From JBBQTQ01 sp038213135 (GTDB taxonomy: Bacteria; Actinomycetota; Thermoleophilia; Gaiellales; Gaiellaceae), in NCBI GenBank assembly GCA_038213135.1, contig JBBQTQ010000025.1, positions 1-32,567 on the forward strand: 32,567 bases of DNA, written 5' to 3'. This document shows, piece after piece, positions 1 to 8,124 of this stretch. Position 1 is the first letter of the stretch; every line of letters starts with the position of its first letter. The position numbers were made by a program, and so were the translations under genes. The notes below the pieces were generated by a model, which was not told the DNA's origin, did no database searches, and saw only the letters and a program-made list of their open reading frames with translations.

Positions 1-2
1 AC

Positions 3-146
3 CGCTTCGCCTACCCCAGCAGCGCCCACCGCGCGCACGCGCTACCCGGCTACACCAGGTGGTACAACCGACGCCGACCCCACGGCTCACTCAGCGGCCG
101 ACCGCCAATCAGCCGCGTCTCACACCTCTGTGGTCAGTACACCTAG
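3..146 (+). CDS. IS481-like transposase, C-terminal fragment (cut by window edge)
   Basis: The third forward frame is open from base 3 to a TAG at 144-146 and encodes 47 residues ending in WYNRRRPHGSL-x-GRPPISRV and a GQYT tail. This is the typical C-terminus of IS481-family DDE transposases, in which the YN-x-x-RPH block follows the catalytic Glu. The catalytic core lies outside the window, so activity cannot be judged. Its stop overlaps the tatC stop, which runs the other way, by 3 bases. The insertion sequence therefore ends at, or just inside, the 3' end of tatC. The terminal inverted repeat may lie around 120-146, but the other end is not visible to confirm it. Family assignment rests on motif recognition. 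Confidence 0.75.
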   Translation, partial: RFAYPSSAHRAHALPGYTRWYNRRRPHGSLSGRPPISRVSHLCGQYT

Positions 147-925
147 CCGACGTAAGAGTCGAATGCGGCGCGCCTGAGCTCGGCCTGGCGATCCCAGCGC
201 TTCTCGAAGAGCACCGCGAGCCAGATCGAGCCCTCGAAGAGCACCATCAGCGGCACCATCTCGACGAGTGTCGTCACCGGGTCGACGCCCGGCAATGCCA
301 CGGCGACCGCGGCCATGATCACGTAGCCGAGGCGGCGGTGCTTGCGCAGCTTGTGGCTCGGGAGCACACCGAGCTTGGCGAGCGCGAGCAGGAAGACGGG
401 CAGTTCGAACACCACGCCGACCGCCACGAGGACGGTCACGCAAAACGAGTAGTAGTCCCGAGCCCGGATCAGGATCGTGTAGTGCTTGGTGTCGAAGCCG
501 GTCAGGAAGTGGACGGCCGCCGGCAGCGCCACCCAATAGCCGAACGCGATTCCGCCGGCCATCAGCAGCGAGGCGAAGATCGTGAAGCCGACCAGGATCC
601 GCTGGGTGTGCTCCTCGAACGCGGGCGCGAAGAAGCCCCAGACCTGCGAGAGGACGACGGGCAGCGAGAGCAGGAAGCTCCCGAAGAACGCGACCATGAA
701 CGAGGTGATGAACGGCTCCGCAACGCCGAAGGTCACGGGCTTGCGGAGATGCCTCGGCAGCGGCGCGTTCAGCCAGTGGAGGATGTGGCCGCGGAAGATG
801 TAGGTGAAGATCAGGAAGAAGACGATCGCCCCGAGCGAAACGAGGATGCGCGATCGCAACTCGCCCAGATGCTCGACGAGCGTCGCCTCCTCGCCGGGAT
901 TCAGCCGGCGCGGCAGGAGCCGCAT
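143..925 (-). CDS. tatC: Sec-independent translocase subunit TatC
   Basis: TatC is the multi-spanning receptor of the twin-arginine export pathway. It binds signal peptides of folded proteins and recruits TatA. The 260-residue product starts with a short basic stretch and the conserved cytoplasmic motif HLGELRSRI (about residues 19-27), then shows six hydrophobic segments: about 28-44, 71-96, 110-135, 155-184, 200-215 and 220-240. The length is normal for the family. It begins with ATG 4 bases after the tatA stop, so the two form a tatA-tatC unit. The extreme C-terminus (after EKRWDRQAELRRA) abuts the IS481-like element and the last few residues could be insertion-derived, but all membrane segments are intact. 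Confidence 0.95.
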   Translation of the reverse strand: MRLLPRRLNPGEEATLVEHLGELRSRILVSLGAIVFFLIFTYIFRGHILHWLNAPLPRHLRKPVTFGVAEPFITSFMVAFFGSFLLSLPVVLSQVWGFFAPAFEEHTQRILVGFTIFASLLMAGGIAFGYWVALPAAVHFLTGFDTKHYTILIRARDYYSFCVTVLVAVGVVFELPVFLLALAKLGVLPSHKLRKHRRLGYVIMAAVAVALPGVDPVTTLVEMVPLMVLFEGSIWLAVLFEKRWDRQAELRRAAFDSYVG

Positions 926-929
926 GGCG

Positions 930-1163
930 CTACCCGACGGTGTCGCGCTCGCGGACGGGCGCGGCGGGAGCCGGCTGCTCGTGCACGCTCGCCGTCAACT
1001 CGGGCCGGTCGTTTTCGTCGTGCTTCCCGGTGATCGAGTCCTTGAACTCCCGCATCCCGCGTCCGAGCGAGCGGCCCATCTCGGGCAGCCGCTTCGGACC
1101 GAAGATGAGGAGGACGACGACCAGCAAGATCGCGAGCTCCCAAGGTCCGATCCAACCTGGCAT
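930..1163 (-). CDS. tatA: Twin-arginine translocase pore subunit TatA/TatE
   Basis: This 77-residue protein has the TatA plan: a short N-terminus with WELAILLVVVLLIFG (one membrane helix, about residues 7-21), the hinge FGPKRLPEMGRSLG, and a charged amphipathic helix ending near residue 45 (EFKDSI). An acidic, Ala/Pro-rich tail follows. TatA oligomers form the transient pore that TatC gates. The ATG at 1163 lies 6 bases after a TATGCT box, so the mRNA is probably leaderless. It is divergent from sufC and co-transcribed with tatC. TatA versus TatB cannot be fully separated by sequence, but the FGPKRLPE hinge and short length favour TatA. Confidence 0.93.
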   Translation of the reverse strand: MPGWIGPWELAILLVVVLLIFGPKRLPEMGRSLGRGMREFKDSITGKHDENDRPELTASVHEQPAPAAPVRERDTVG

Positions 1164-1169
1164 GTTCCG

Positions 1170-1175
1170 AGCATA
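1170..1175 (-). promoter_or_regulatory. tatA -10 box, leaderless-type
   Basis: On the minus strand TATGCT is followed by CGGAAC and then the ATG at 1163. A 6-base gap places the transcription start on the A of the ATG. A TTACGT element 19 bases upstream (within the perfect palindrome TTACGTAA at 1193-1200) could be the -35. Confidence 0.5.
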
Positions 1176-1208
1176 GCGCGCCGCGAGAGCGGTTACGTAA
1201 GGCTCGGG

Positions 1209-1214
1209 TAAGAT
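1209..1214 (+). promoter_or_regulatory. Candidate -10 box for the suf genes
   Basis: TAAGAT lies 55 bases before the preferred sufC start and would give a leader of about 50 nt. No good -35 is seen at the right distance, so the call is weak. No SufR-type operator was recognised. Confidence 0.3.
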
Positions 1215-1269
1215 GAGTCACGAACCTGCGGCCCGGGCGTTTTGCCTAAAGGATTGGGGCGATCACAAA

Positions 1270-2034
1270 GTGGCATTGCTGGAACTGAAGAATCTGCACG
1301 TCTCCCTCGAGGACGGCACCGAGATCGTCAAGGGAGTCGACCTCTCTGTGGACAGCAACGAGGTGCACGCCGTCATGGGCCCGAACGGGTCAGGCAAGTC
1401 CACGCTCGCCTACGCGCTCATGGGTCACCCGGGCTACGAGATCACCGGCGGCCAGATCCTTTTCGACGGCGAGGACGTCACCGGGCTCGGCGCCGACGAG
1501 CGCGCTCAGCGCGGCCTCTTCCTCGCCTTCCAGTACCCGCACGCGATCCCGGGCGTAACCGTCACGAGCTTCCTGCGCGCGGCGATCAACGCGCAGCGCA
1601 AGGCCAAGGCCGGTAAGGACGACCCGATCAAGATCCCCGAGTTCCGCACGAACCTGCTCGCGGCGATGGAAGAGCTGAAGGTGCCGCGAGAGCTCGCGCA
1701 GCGCTATCTCAACGACGGCTTCTCCGGCGGCGAGAAGAAGCGCGTCGAGATCCTGCAGATGGCGATGCTGAAGCCTCGGATCGCCGTGCTCGACGAGACC
1801 GACTCAGGGCTCGACATCGACGCGCTGCGCACGGTTGCCCAGGGAGTCCGCGCGCTCGTCAGCCCCGAGATGGGCGCGCTCGTGATCACGCACTACAAGC
1901 GGATCCTGGACTACATCAAGCCTGATTTCGTTCACGTCTTCGTGAACGGCAAGATTGCGAAGGAAGGCGGACCCGAGCTCGCAGACGAGCTCGAGACGCG
2001 GGGATACGAGGAGTACGAGGAGGCTGCTGCATGA
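1270..2034 (+). CDS. sufC: Fe-S cluster assembly ATPase SufC
   Basis: SufC is the cytosolic ABC-type ATPase that drives conformational change in the SufBCD scaffold during Fe-S cluster assembly. Counting from GTG 1270 (254 residues), Walker A GPNGSGKST is at about 37-45, followed by the Q-loop region FLAFQYP, the signature FSGGEKKRVEILQ, Walker B IAVLDETDSGLD and the H-loop VITHY. There are no membrane segments. An ATG at 1213 would add 19 residues with no family match. GTG 1270 gives the usual start (MALLELKNLHV) and has GGGG 9 bases upstream, so it is preferred. The gene is first in the suf run and overlaps sufB by 4 bases. Confidence 0.95.
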   Translation: MALLELKNLHVSLEDGTEIVKGVDLSVDSNEVHAVMGPNGSGKSTLAYALMGHPGYEITGGQILFDGEDVTGLGADERAQRGLFLAFQYPHAIPGVTVTSFLRAAINAQRKAKAGKDDPIKIPEFRTNLLAAMEELKVPRELAQRYLNDGFSGGEKKRVEILQMAMLKPRIAVLDETDSGLDIDALRTVAQGVRALVSPEMGALVITHYKRILDYIKPDFVHVFVNGKIAKEGGPELADELETRGYEEYEEAAA

Positions 2035-3443
2035 GCAAGTCCGAGACCCAGGTCGTCGCGGAGATCGGCAGCGACTACAAGTACGGCTTCTCCGTCCCCG
2101 AGGACTACTTCTTCAAGTCGGGCCGCGGTCTCACGACCGAGATCGTGCACGCCATCTCCGCGCACAAGAGCGAGCCGGAGTGGATGCTCAAGCGGCGCCT
2201 CCAGGCGCTCGAGTACTTCCGGGGACGGCCGATGCCGCACTGGGGAGCCGACCTCTCCGGGATCGACTTCGACAACATCTACTACTACATCAAGCCGACC
2301 GAGAACCAGGCGACCTCGTGGGAAGACCTGCCGCCTGACATCAAGTCGACCTGGGATCGACTCGGCATCCCCGAGGCCGAGCGGAAGTTCCTCGCCGGCG
2401 TCGGTGCTCAGTACGAGTCCGAGGTCGTCTACCACAAGCTCAAGGTCGAGCTCGAGAACCAGGGCGTCGTCTTCCTCGACATGGATTCGGCCCTGCGCGA
2501 GCACGAGGACGTCGTCAAGCAGTACTTCGGGACGATCATCCCCTCGAACGACAACAAGTTCGCAGCGCTGAACACCGCCGTCTGGTCGGGCGGCTCCTAC
2601 ATCTACGTGCCGCCGGGCGTGAGGGTCGAAATGCCGCTCCAGGCCTACTTCCGGATCAACGCGGAGAACATGGGCCAGTTCGAGCGGACGCTGATCATCG
2701 TCGACGAGGACGCCTACGTGCACTACGTCGAGGGCTGCACCGCCCCGATCTACTCGTCCGACTCGCTGCACTCCGCGGTCGTCGAGATCATCGTCAAGCC
2801 GCGCGGTCGCTGTCGCTACACGACGATCCAGAACTGGTCGAACAACGTCTACAACCTCGTCACCAAGCGCGCCGTCGCCTACGAGGACGCCACGATGGAG
2901 TGGGTCGACGGGAACCTCGGCTCGAAGGTGACGATGAAGTACCCGGCGATCTGGCTGCTCGGCGAGCGCGCGCACGGCGAGGTGCTCTCGATCGCGTTCG
3001 CCGGCGAGGGGCAGCACCAGGACGCGGGCGGCAAGGCCGTGCACATGGCACCGAACACGACCTCGGTGATCACGTCGAAGTCGATCTCCAAGAACGGCGG
3101 CCGCGCCGGCTACCGAGGGTTGCTCGAGGTCGCCAAGGGCGCCAAGGGCTCGAAGTCGAAGGTCGTCTGCGACGCCCTGATCCTCGACGACGAGTCGCGC
3201 TCGGACACCTACCCGTACATGAAGATCGACGAGGACGAGGTCGACATCGGCCACGAGGCGACCGTCTCCAAGATCGGCGAGGAGCAGCTCTTCTACCTGA
3301 TGTCGCGCGGGCTCTCGGAGTCCGAGGCCTCGGCGATGATCGTCTCCGGCTTCGTCGAGCCGATCACGAAGGAGCTGCCGCTCGAGTACGCGGTCGAGAT
3401 GAACCGCCTGATCCAGCTGCAGATGGAGGGCTCGGTCGGTTGA
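2031..3443 (+). CDS. sufB: Fe-S cluster scaffold protein SufB
   Basis: SufB is the scaffold subunit on which new Fe-S clusters form from sulfur delivered by SufS/SufU. The 470-residue protein has the family features: YVPPGVRVEMPLQ near 192-204, the VEGCTAP block (Cys236, which aligns with a sulfur-relay Cys of the E. coli protein), the beta-helix core, Cys380 in KVVCDALI, and the C-terminal GHEATVSKIGEEQLFYLMSRG and ELPLEYAVEMNRLI blocks. It is closer in wording to actinobacterial and Bacillus SufB than to E. coli SufB. Unlike the M. tuberculosis gene it has no intein. The ATG sits inside the sufC stop (ATGA), indicating coupled translation. Confidence 0.97.
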   Translation: MSKSETQVVAEIGSDYKYGFSVPEDYFFKSGRGLTTEIVHAISAHKSEPEWMLKRRLQALEYFRGRPMPHWGADLSGIDFDNIYYYIKPTENQATSWEDLPPDIKSTWDRLGIPEAERKFLAGVGAQYESEVVYHKLKVELENQGVVFLDMDSALREHEDVVKQYFGTIIPSNDNKFAALNTAVWSGGSYIYVPPGVRVEMPLQAYFRINAENMGQFERTLIIVDEDAYVHYVEGCTAPIYSSDSLHSAVVEIIVKPRGRCRYTTIQNWSNNVYNLVTKRAVAYEDATMEWVDGNLGSKVTMKYPAIWLLGERAHGEVLSIAFAGEGQHQDAGGKAVHMAPNTTSVITSKSISKNGGRAGYRGLLEVAKGAKGSKSKVVCDALILDDESRSDTYPYMKIDEDEVDIGHEATVSKIGEEQLFYLMSRGLSESEASAMIVSGFVEPITKELPLEYAVEMNRLIQLQMEGSVG

Positions 3444-3452
3444 GGGTCGAGC

Positions 3453-3473
3453 GCACCGATTTCATCTCGGTGC
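3453..3473 (+). other. Hairpin in the sufB-sufD spacer
   Basis: GCACCGA and TCGGTGC form a perfect 7-bp stem around a 7-base loop, 9 bases after the sufB stop. No T-run follows, so it is not a standard terminator. It could stabilise or process the mRNA between sufB and sufD, the only suf neighbours here separated by an untranslated gap without a new promoter. Confidence 0.4.
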
Positions 3474-3503
3474 CGCTGATGTTGCACCGGCGGTACGCAG
3501 CTC

Positions 3504-4676
3504 GTGACTAGGAGCGAGGCCGTCGAGGCCTATCGCGCGCTGCCGCTGCCGGTCACGACCGACGAGCACTGGCGCTTCACCGACCTGAAGGGCTTCGATC
3601 CGGACGCCTTCGGTGGCCAGAACGGCCATGACCGGGGACAGTCACCGGTCACGTCCATGCTGGACATCGAGACGACCGGCGTGGCGCAGGTCACCGAGAG
3701 CGGGATCGAGATCCAGCGCGCTCCTGAGGGGATCACCTTCGAGCCGCTCGGCGACCACGCGCGACTCGGCGAGCTCGTCGGCTGGACCGAGAAGTTCTCC
3801 GCCCACAACGCTGCGATGTGGGAGCACGGCCTGCTCGTCGTCGTGCCGAAGGGCGTCGAGCTCGAGCAGCCGCTCTATGTCCGCATCACGAACACAGCCG
3901 AGGGCGGCTCGCTCTTCTGGCGGCTGCTCGTCGTCGCCGAGGAGGGCTCGCGCTTCTCGCTGATCGAGGAGTACGCGTCGGCCACACCCGAGCTGAGCGG
4001 CTACTCGAACGCCGTCGTCGAGCTGTTCGTCGAACAGGCCGCCAAGCTCGAGTACGTGTCGCTGCAGAACCTCTCGCAGGAGACCTGGCACTTCGCCAAC
4101 CACCACGCGCGGGTGGAGCGAGACGCCGAGCTCGACTGGATCGCAGGCGGCTTCGGCTCGCGGCGCGGGAAGGTCTGGATCCAGAACGACCTCGCCGGCC
4201 AGGGCGCGACCTCGCGCGTCACCGGCGCCTACTTCGCGGACGGCAAGCAGCACCTGGACTACGACACCTTTCAGGAGCACATCGCGCCGAACACGACCTC
4301 CGACTTCGCCTTCAAGGGCGCGCTCCGCGACGAGGCGACCGCGGTCTGGCGCGGGATGATCCGGGTCGAGCGCGACGCGCAGAAGACGAACGCCTACCAG
4401 GAGAACCGGAACCTGATGCTGTCGCCGACGACGCACGCGGTGCCGATTCCGGGCCTGGAGATCCTCGCCAACGACGTTCGCTGCACGCACGGCGCCACGG
4501 TCAGCCGGGTCGACCGCGAGCAGCTCTTCTACGCGATGGCGCGCGGCCTGCCGCGCAGCGAGGCGGAGCGGCTGATCGTTCGCGGCTTCTTCCAGGACGT
4601 GCTCGACCGGATCGAGCTCGACCCGGTGCGCGAGGCGCTCGCCGACGCGCTCGAAGCGCGAATCCCACAGGCTTAA
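3504..4676 (+). CDS. sufD: Fe-S cluster assembly protein SufD
   Basis: SufD is the SufB paralogue that completes the SufBC2D complex and helps iron entry. The 390-residue product shows the shared SufB/SufD beta-helix core (HIAPNTTSDFAFKGAL, about 256-271) and the C-terminal DVRCTHGATVSRVDREQLFYAMARGL block, which holds the conserved SufD Cys-x-His pair. The N-terminal region (LPLPVTTDEHWRFTDL) also fits. The GTG start at 3504 gives this canonical N-terminus. The gene follows sufB after 60 bases containing a hairpin. A GTGAC-N-GTCAC-like palindrome lies at 3631-3649 in a variable N-terminal stretch. Confidence 0.95.
   Translation: MTRSEAVEAYRALPLPVTTDEHWRFTDLKGFDPDAFGGQNGHDRGQSPVTSMLDIETTGVAQVTESGIEIQRAPEGITFEPLGDHARLGELVGWTEKFSAHNAAMWEHGLLVVVPKGVELEQPLYVRITNTAEGGSLFWRLLVVAEEGSRFSLIEEYASATPELSGYSNAVVELFVEQAAKLEYVSLQNLSQETWHFANHHARVERDAELDWIAGGFGSRRGKVWIQNDLAGQGATSRVTGAYFADGKQHLDYDTFQEHIAPNTTSDFAFKGALRDEATAVWRGMIRVERDAQKTNAYQENRNLMLSPTTHAVPIPGLEILANDVRCTHGATVSRVDREQLFYAMARGLPRSEAERLIVRGFFQDVLDRIELDPVREALADALEARIPQA
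3631..3649. repeat. Palindromic repeat, copy 1 (in sufD)
   Basis: ACCGGGGAC-A-GTCACCGGT: two 9-base arms around one central base with one arm mismatch. It belongs to the same pattern as three other copies in this window and encodes GQSPV in a variable part of SufD. Confidence 0.5.
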
Positions 4677-4709
4677 CGGCCGGCTCAACCCCTCCTCACA
4701 ACTCCCGCG

Positions 4710-4715
4710 TACTTT
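4710..4715 (+). promoter_or_regulatory. -10 box of the TolB/RTX-like gene, leaderless-type
   Basis: TACTTT is followed by 7 bases and the ATG at 4723. This supports the ATG over an upstream in-frame TTG at 4714, which would overlap the box. Confidence 0.45.
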
Positions 4716-4722
4716 GCGGGCA

Positions 4723-6423
4723 ATGCGTAGGCGCGTCGCTCTGCTCGCGCTGCTCCTCGTCCCCGCTGCAGGTGGCGCTACCCCGACCGCACGAATCGTC
4801 TTCACGCAGGTGAACGGCGCGGGCACCGTCGTTGCGACCTACGACGCCGACGGCAGCGGCGGCAGGGCGCTCGCCCTCGGCGACTCACCGAGCTGGTCGC
4901 CTGACGGCACGCAGGTCGCGCTCGCCTACCGTGCGGTATCCGCCGACCCGGCCGACATCGCGGTCGTCTCCGCTGACGGGAGCACCTTGCGCAAGCTGAC
5001 GAGCGATGCGGGTGCCGGGGTCTCGAACACGTCTCCGCAGTGGTCGCCGCAGGACGACTGGATCGCCTTCCTCAAGACGACCCGTGGTATTCCCCAGGTC
5101 TGGCTCGTCTCGCCGCTCGGCTCGGGCGCCCACGCGCTGACCGCGGATAGCGGCCAGAAGTCGGGGCTGCAGTGGGCTCCGGACGGATCGAAAGTCCTCT
5201 TCCTGGACGACGGCGGCATCTACGTGAGCGCGCCGAGAGGGGCGCCGCAGCGCCTGACGCCGAGCCCGGGCTTCGACCGCGAGCCGGCCTGGTCGCCCGA
5301 CGGAACGCGGATCGCCTATACGAATGGACAGCTGTTCGTGATGAACGCGGACGGCTCGAATCGGCACCTGGTCGTTTCGACGTTCGCCTCGCAGCCGCTG
5401 TACGCGGCGCTGCCGAGCTGGTTGCCGGACGGCTCGCGGATCGCCTTCGTCGGCACGCACGTCTTCACGCAGTACTCGACGAAGTTCGGCCCGCTGACCC
5501 GTCAGGACGTCTTCACCGTCGCAAGCGACGGCAGCGACGTCCGGCGGCTGACGGGCCCACCGAGCGACCAGTCGCTCTACGGCTATCCCAGCGGGGGAGC
5601 GCCGACGTGGTGGCCCGACGGGTCGCGGCTTTTCTTCCAGGACGCCCGCGGCGGCGAGGGGACGACGACGCTCCAGATGAATCCGGACGGGACGTGCGAG
5701 GGGAACTTCCTCCCCGCCGGTCCACGCCTGATCGCTCCCGCTTGGCGACCGGGCTCGCTGCCCGGGCTCGGGCGCCTCTCGTGCGTCGACCTTCGGATCA
5801 TCGGCGCGGCTGGTAACGACGCCGCCGCGATCGGCAAGCCGGACGAGCTGACGTTCACGATCGACAACGACGGGAATCAGCGCGCGACCGGGGTCAAGGT
5901 CGCGTTCGCACCCAGAGGTCGCACTCTGCTCTCGACGACGAGCGCGACGGTGCCTTCGTTGGAGCCCCACGCCTCGGCGGACGTGCACGTCGACATCCGC
6001 AGCTACGACGCGAACACCCTGATCGGGGTCACTGCCATTGTCACCTCCGACCAGCCCGACAGCGACCCGACGACTAATCAGGCGTCGGTAGCCGCGGAGG
6101 TGCTTCCCTGCACGCTCGTCGGCACATCGGGAGCCGACTATCTCTCCGGCACGCCCGGTCGAGACACGATCTGCGCGCGCCCCGGCGCCGACCGGATCTA
6201 CGCCCTGGCAGGTAACGACACGATCGACGCGGGCAACGGCGACGACGTCATCTTCCCCGGCCCCGGCCGGGACGTGGTCGACGCGGGCGGCGGCAACGAT
6301 ACGATCTACGCGCGAGACGGGCAGAAGGACGCGATCGACTGCGGTCCCCAGCACGACATCGCCGTGGTCGACCGCTTCGACGTGACCCGCCGCTGCGAGG
6401 TCGTGGCCAGGTCGCAGCGCTAG
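4723..6423 (+). CDS. Exported TolB-like propeller protein with CARDB-like and RTX-like C-terminus
   Basis: This 566-residue protein starts with a signal peptide (MRRRVALLALLLVPAAGGA), so it is exported. About residues 25-340 hold repeated PD40/TolB-type blades (W-S-P-D-G-x-x-I/V-A motifs, for example SWSPDGTQVALAY and AWSPDGTRIAYTN). Residues of about 350-460 resemble a CARDB/DUF11 Ig-like domain with DNDGNQRATGVKV. The C-terminus (about 465-545) has GxDxI repeats such as AGNGDDVIFPG and AGGGNDTIYARDG, which resemble RTX calcium-binding nonapeptides but are degenerate. Function is unknown; cell-surface binding is inferred. It lies between sufD and sufS on the same strand, but has its own promoter box and is not expected to take part in Fe-S assembly. 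The ATG at 4723 is preferred to TTG 4714. Confidence 0.85.
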   Translation: MRRRVALLALLLVPAAGGATPTARIVFTQVNGAGTVVATYDADGSGGRALALGDSPSWSPDGTQVALAYRAVSADPADIAVVSADGSTLRKLTSDAGAGVSNTSPQWSPQDDWIAFLKTTRGIPQVWLVSPLGSGAHALTADSGQKSGLQWAPDGSKVLFLDDGGIYVSAPRGAPQRLTPSPGFDREPAWSPDGTRIAYTNGQLFVMNADGSNRHLVVSTFASQPLYAALPSWLPDGSRIAFVGTHVFTQYSTKFGPLTRQDVFTVASDGSDVRRLTGPPSDQSLYGYPSGGAPTWWPDGSRLFFQDARGGEGTTTLQMNPDGTCEGNFLPAGPRLIAPAWRPGSLPGLGRLSCVDLRIIGAAGNDAAAIGKPDELTFTIDNDGNQRATGVKVAFAPRGRTLLSTTSATVPSLEPHASADVHVDIRSYDANTLIGVTAIVTSDQPDSDPTTNQASVAAEVLPCTLVGTSGADYLSGTPGRDTICARPGADRIYALAGNDTIDAGNGDDVIFPGPGRDVVDAGGGNDTIYARDGQKDAIDCGPQHDIAVVDRFDVTRRCEVVARSQR

Positions 6424-6430
6424 GCGCGGA

Positions 6431-6436
6431 TACGAT
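6431..6436 (+). promoter_or_regulatory. sufS -10 box, leaderless-type
   Basis: TACGAT is followed by GCGAGC and the ATG at 6443. The 6-base gap suggests that sufS-sufU-Rieske is transcribed separately from sufCBD. Confidence 0.5.
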
Positions 6437-6442
6437 GCGAGC

Positions 6443-7687
6443 ATGGCCGTAACGGCAAAGGCCAAGCTCGACGCGCACAAGCTCCGCGCCGACTTTCCGA
6501 TCTTCGAGCAGCGCTTCCACGGGAAGCCGCTCTCGTTTCTCGACTCCGCTGCCAGCTCGCAGAAGCCGCGGCAGATGCTCGCTGCGATGGTCGAGTTCTA
6601 CGAGACCTCTTACGCGAACGTCCACCGCGGCGTCTACCAGCTCGCCGAGCGCGCGACGGCAGGGCTCGAGGGCGCGCGAGACAAGGTCGCCGCGCTGCTC
6701 AACGCGCCTTCCTCGCGCGAGGTGATCTTCGTCCGCAATGCGACCGAGGGCATCAACCTCGTCGCCTATGCGTGGGGACTCTCGAACCTCGGTCCCGGCG
6801 ACCTCGTGATCGTCACCGAGCTCGAGCATCACTCGAACTTCGTGCCCTGGCAGTACATGTGCGAGCGAACCGGAGCCGAGCTGCGGATGCTGCCGCTCGA
6901 CGAGCAGGGCGAGCTCGACCTCGGCGAGCTGGACGCGGTCGCAGCCGGCGGGAACTTGAAGGTCGTCGCCACCGCGCTCGTCTCGAACTCGCTCGGCACG
7001 ATCAACCCGGTCGAGAAGCTCGCCGCGTGGGCCCACGAGCAGGGCGCGATCTACGTCTGCGACGGCGCCCAGGCCGCGCCGCACCTGACCGTCGACGTGC
7101 AGGCCCTCGGCGTCGACTTCCTCGCGATCTCGGCGCACAAGATGTGCGGGCCGAGCGGCGTCGGCGCGCTCTGGGGTCGCGCGGAGCTGCTCGAGAGGAT
7201 GGAGCCCTTCCTGCTCGGCGGGCACATGATCCGCGCGGTCAGCCTCGACAAGACCACCTGGGGGGAGCTACCGCACAAGTTCGAGGCCGGCACCGCGCCG
7301 ATGGCGGAAGCTGTCGGCTTCGGAGCCGCGATCGACTACCTGAGCGCGATCGGGTTTGACGCGATCGAGGCGCACGAGCACGAGCTCGCGGCGTATGCGC
7401 TCGAGCGCCTGCACGAGATCCCCGGAATCGAGCTCTACGGCCCCCCGGCGGAGCGCCGCGCCGGAATCGTCCTCTTCAACATGGAGGGCGTCCACCCGCA
7501 CGACGTCGCACAGATCCTCGACCTCGAGGGAGTCGCGATCCGCGCCGGCCACCACTGCTGCCAGCCGCTGATGCGCAAGCTCGGCGTGGTCGCCACGAAC
7601 CGCGCGAGCTTCTACCTCTACACGATTCCCGAGGAGATCGACCGGCTTGTCGACGGCTTGCACCGCGCGCGTAAGGTGTTTGCGTGA
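6443..7687 (+). CDS. sufS: Cysteine desulfurase SufS
   Basis: SufS is a PLP enzyme that takes sulfur from L-cysteine as a persulfide, releasing alanine, and passes it to SufU. The 414-residue product has the family N-terminus DFPIFEQRFHGKPLSFLDSA, the NATEGINLVAYAWG block, the PLP-binding Lys233 in ISAHKMCGPSG, and the active-site Cys372 in RAGHHCCQPLM. A second Cys follows at 373, and this CC pair is a small oddity. Length is normal. The stop overlaps the sufU start (GTGA), so the desulfurase and its sulfur acceptor are translationally coupled. Confidence 0.97.
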   Translation: MAVTAKAKLDAHKLRADFPIFEQRFHGKPLSFLDSAASSQKPRQMLAAMVEFYETSYANVHRGVYQLAERATAGLEGARDKVAALLNAPSSREVIFVRNATEGINLVAYAWGLSNLGPGDLVIVTELEHHSNFVPWQYMCERTGAELRMLPLDEQGELDLGELDAVAAGGNLKVVATALVSNSLGTINPVEKLAAWAHEQGAIYVCDGAQAAPHLTVDVQALGVDFLAISAHKMCGPSGVGALWGRAELLERMEPFLLGGHMIRAVSLDKTTWGELPHKFEAGTAPMAEAVGFGAAIDYLSAIGFDAIEAHEHELAAYALERLHEIPGIELYGPPAERRAGIVLFNMEGVHPHDVAQILDLEGVAIRAGHHCCQPLMRKLGVVATNRASFYLYTIPEEIDRLVDGLHRARKVFA

Positions 7688-8124
7688 GCGAAGGAGAGTT
7701 CCAGGATCTCTACCGCGAGGTCATCCTCGACCACTACAAGAACCCGCGCGGGCACGGCGTGATCGAGGGCGCCGACGCCGAGGCCGAGGGCCAGAATCCG
7801 CTCTGCGGCGACGAGGTCTCGATCTACGTCTCGTTCGAGGAGGGCGGGGACACGATCGACGAGGTGAAGTTCTCCGGCCGCGGCTGCGCGATCAGCCAGG
7901 CGGCGACCTCGATGCTGATGGAGATGGCGCAGGGGAAGACCGCGCAGGACGTGGCCGCGCTTTCGACCGACGACCTGCTCGCCGAGATCGGGATCCCGCT
8001 GACGCCTGTGCGTCTCAAGTGCGCCGTGCTCGGGCTGACGACGCTGAAGGTGGCGCTGCACAAGGCGAAGGGGACGCCGCTGCCCGAAGGTCTCGCCGGC
8101 TTCGACGAGCTCGAGCTCAAGTAG
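7684..8124 (+). CDS. sufU: Sulfur-acceptor protein SufU
   Basis: SufU is the zinc-containing partner that accepts persulfide sulfur from SufS in Gram-positive SUF systems. The 146-residue product has LYREVILDHYKNPRGHG at the N-terminus and the three conserved cysteines Cys41 (PLCGDEV), Cys68 (GRGCAISQA) and Cys113 (LKCAVLG). With Asp43 these form the zinc site known from the B. subtilis protein. The insertion that separates SufU from IscU is present between Cys68 and Cys113. The GTG start overlaps the sufS stop, and the Rieske gene follows with no spacing. Confidence 0.95.
   Translation: MSEGEFQDLYREVILDHYKNPRGHGVIEGADAEAEGQNPLCGDEVSIYVSFEEGGDTIDEVKFSGRGCAISQAATSMLMEMAQGKTAQDVAALSTDDLLAEIGIPLTPVRLKCAVLGLTTLKVALHKAKGTPLPEGLAGFDELELK

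Noticed and set aside
59..1033. A 324-residue rightward open frame over tatC and tatA
   Set aside because: It is antisense to two clearly conserved genes and is charged and His/Arg-rich, as expected from a high-GC shadow.
1213..1269. sufC start at ATG 1213
   Set aside because: The extra 19 residues have no family match, and GTG 1270 gives the canonical N-terminus.
2031..3443. Intein in sufB
   Set aside because: M. tuberculosis SufB has one, but here the 470-residue frame is continuous and of normal length.
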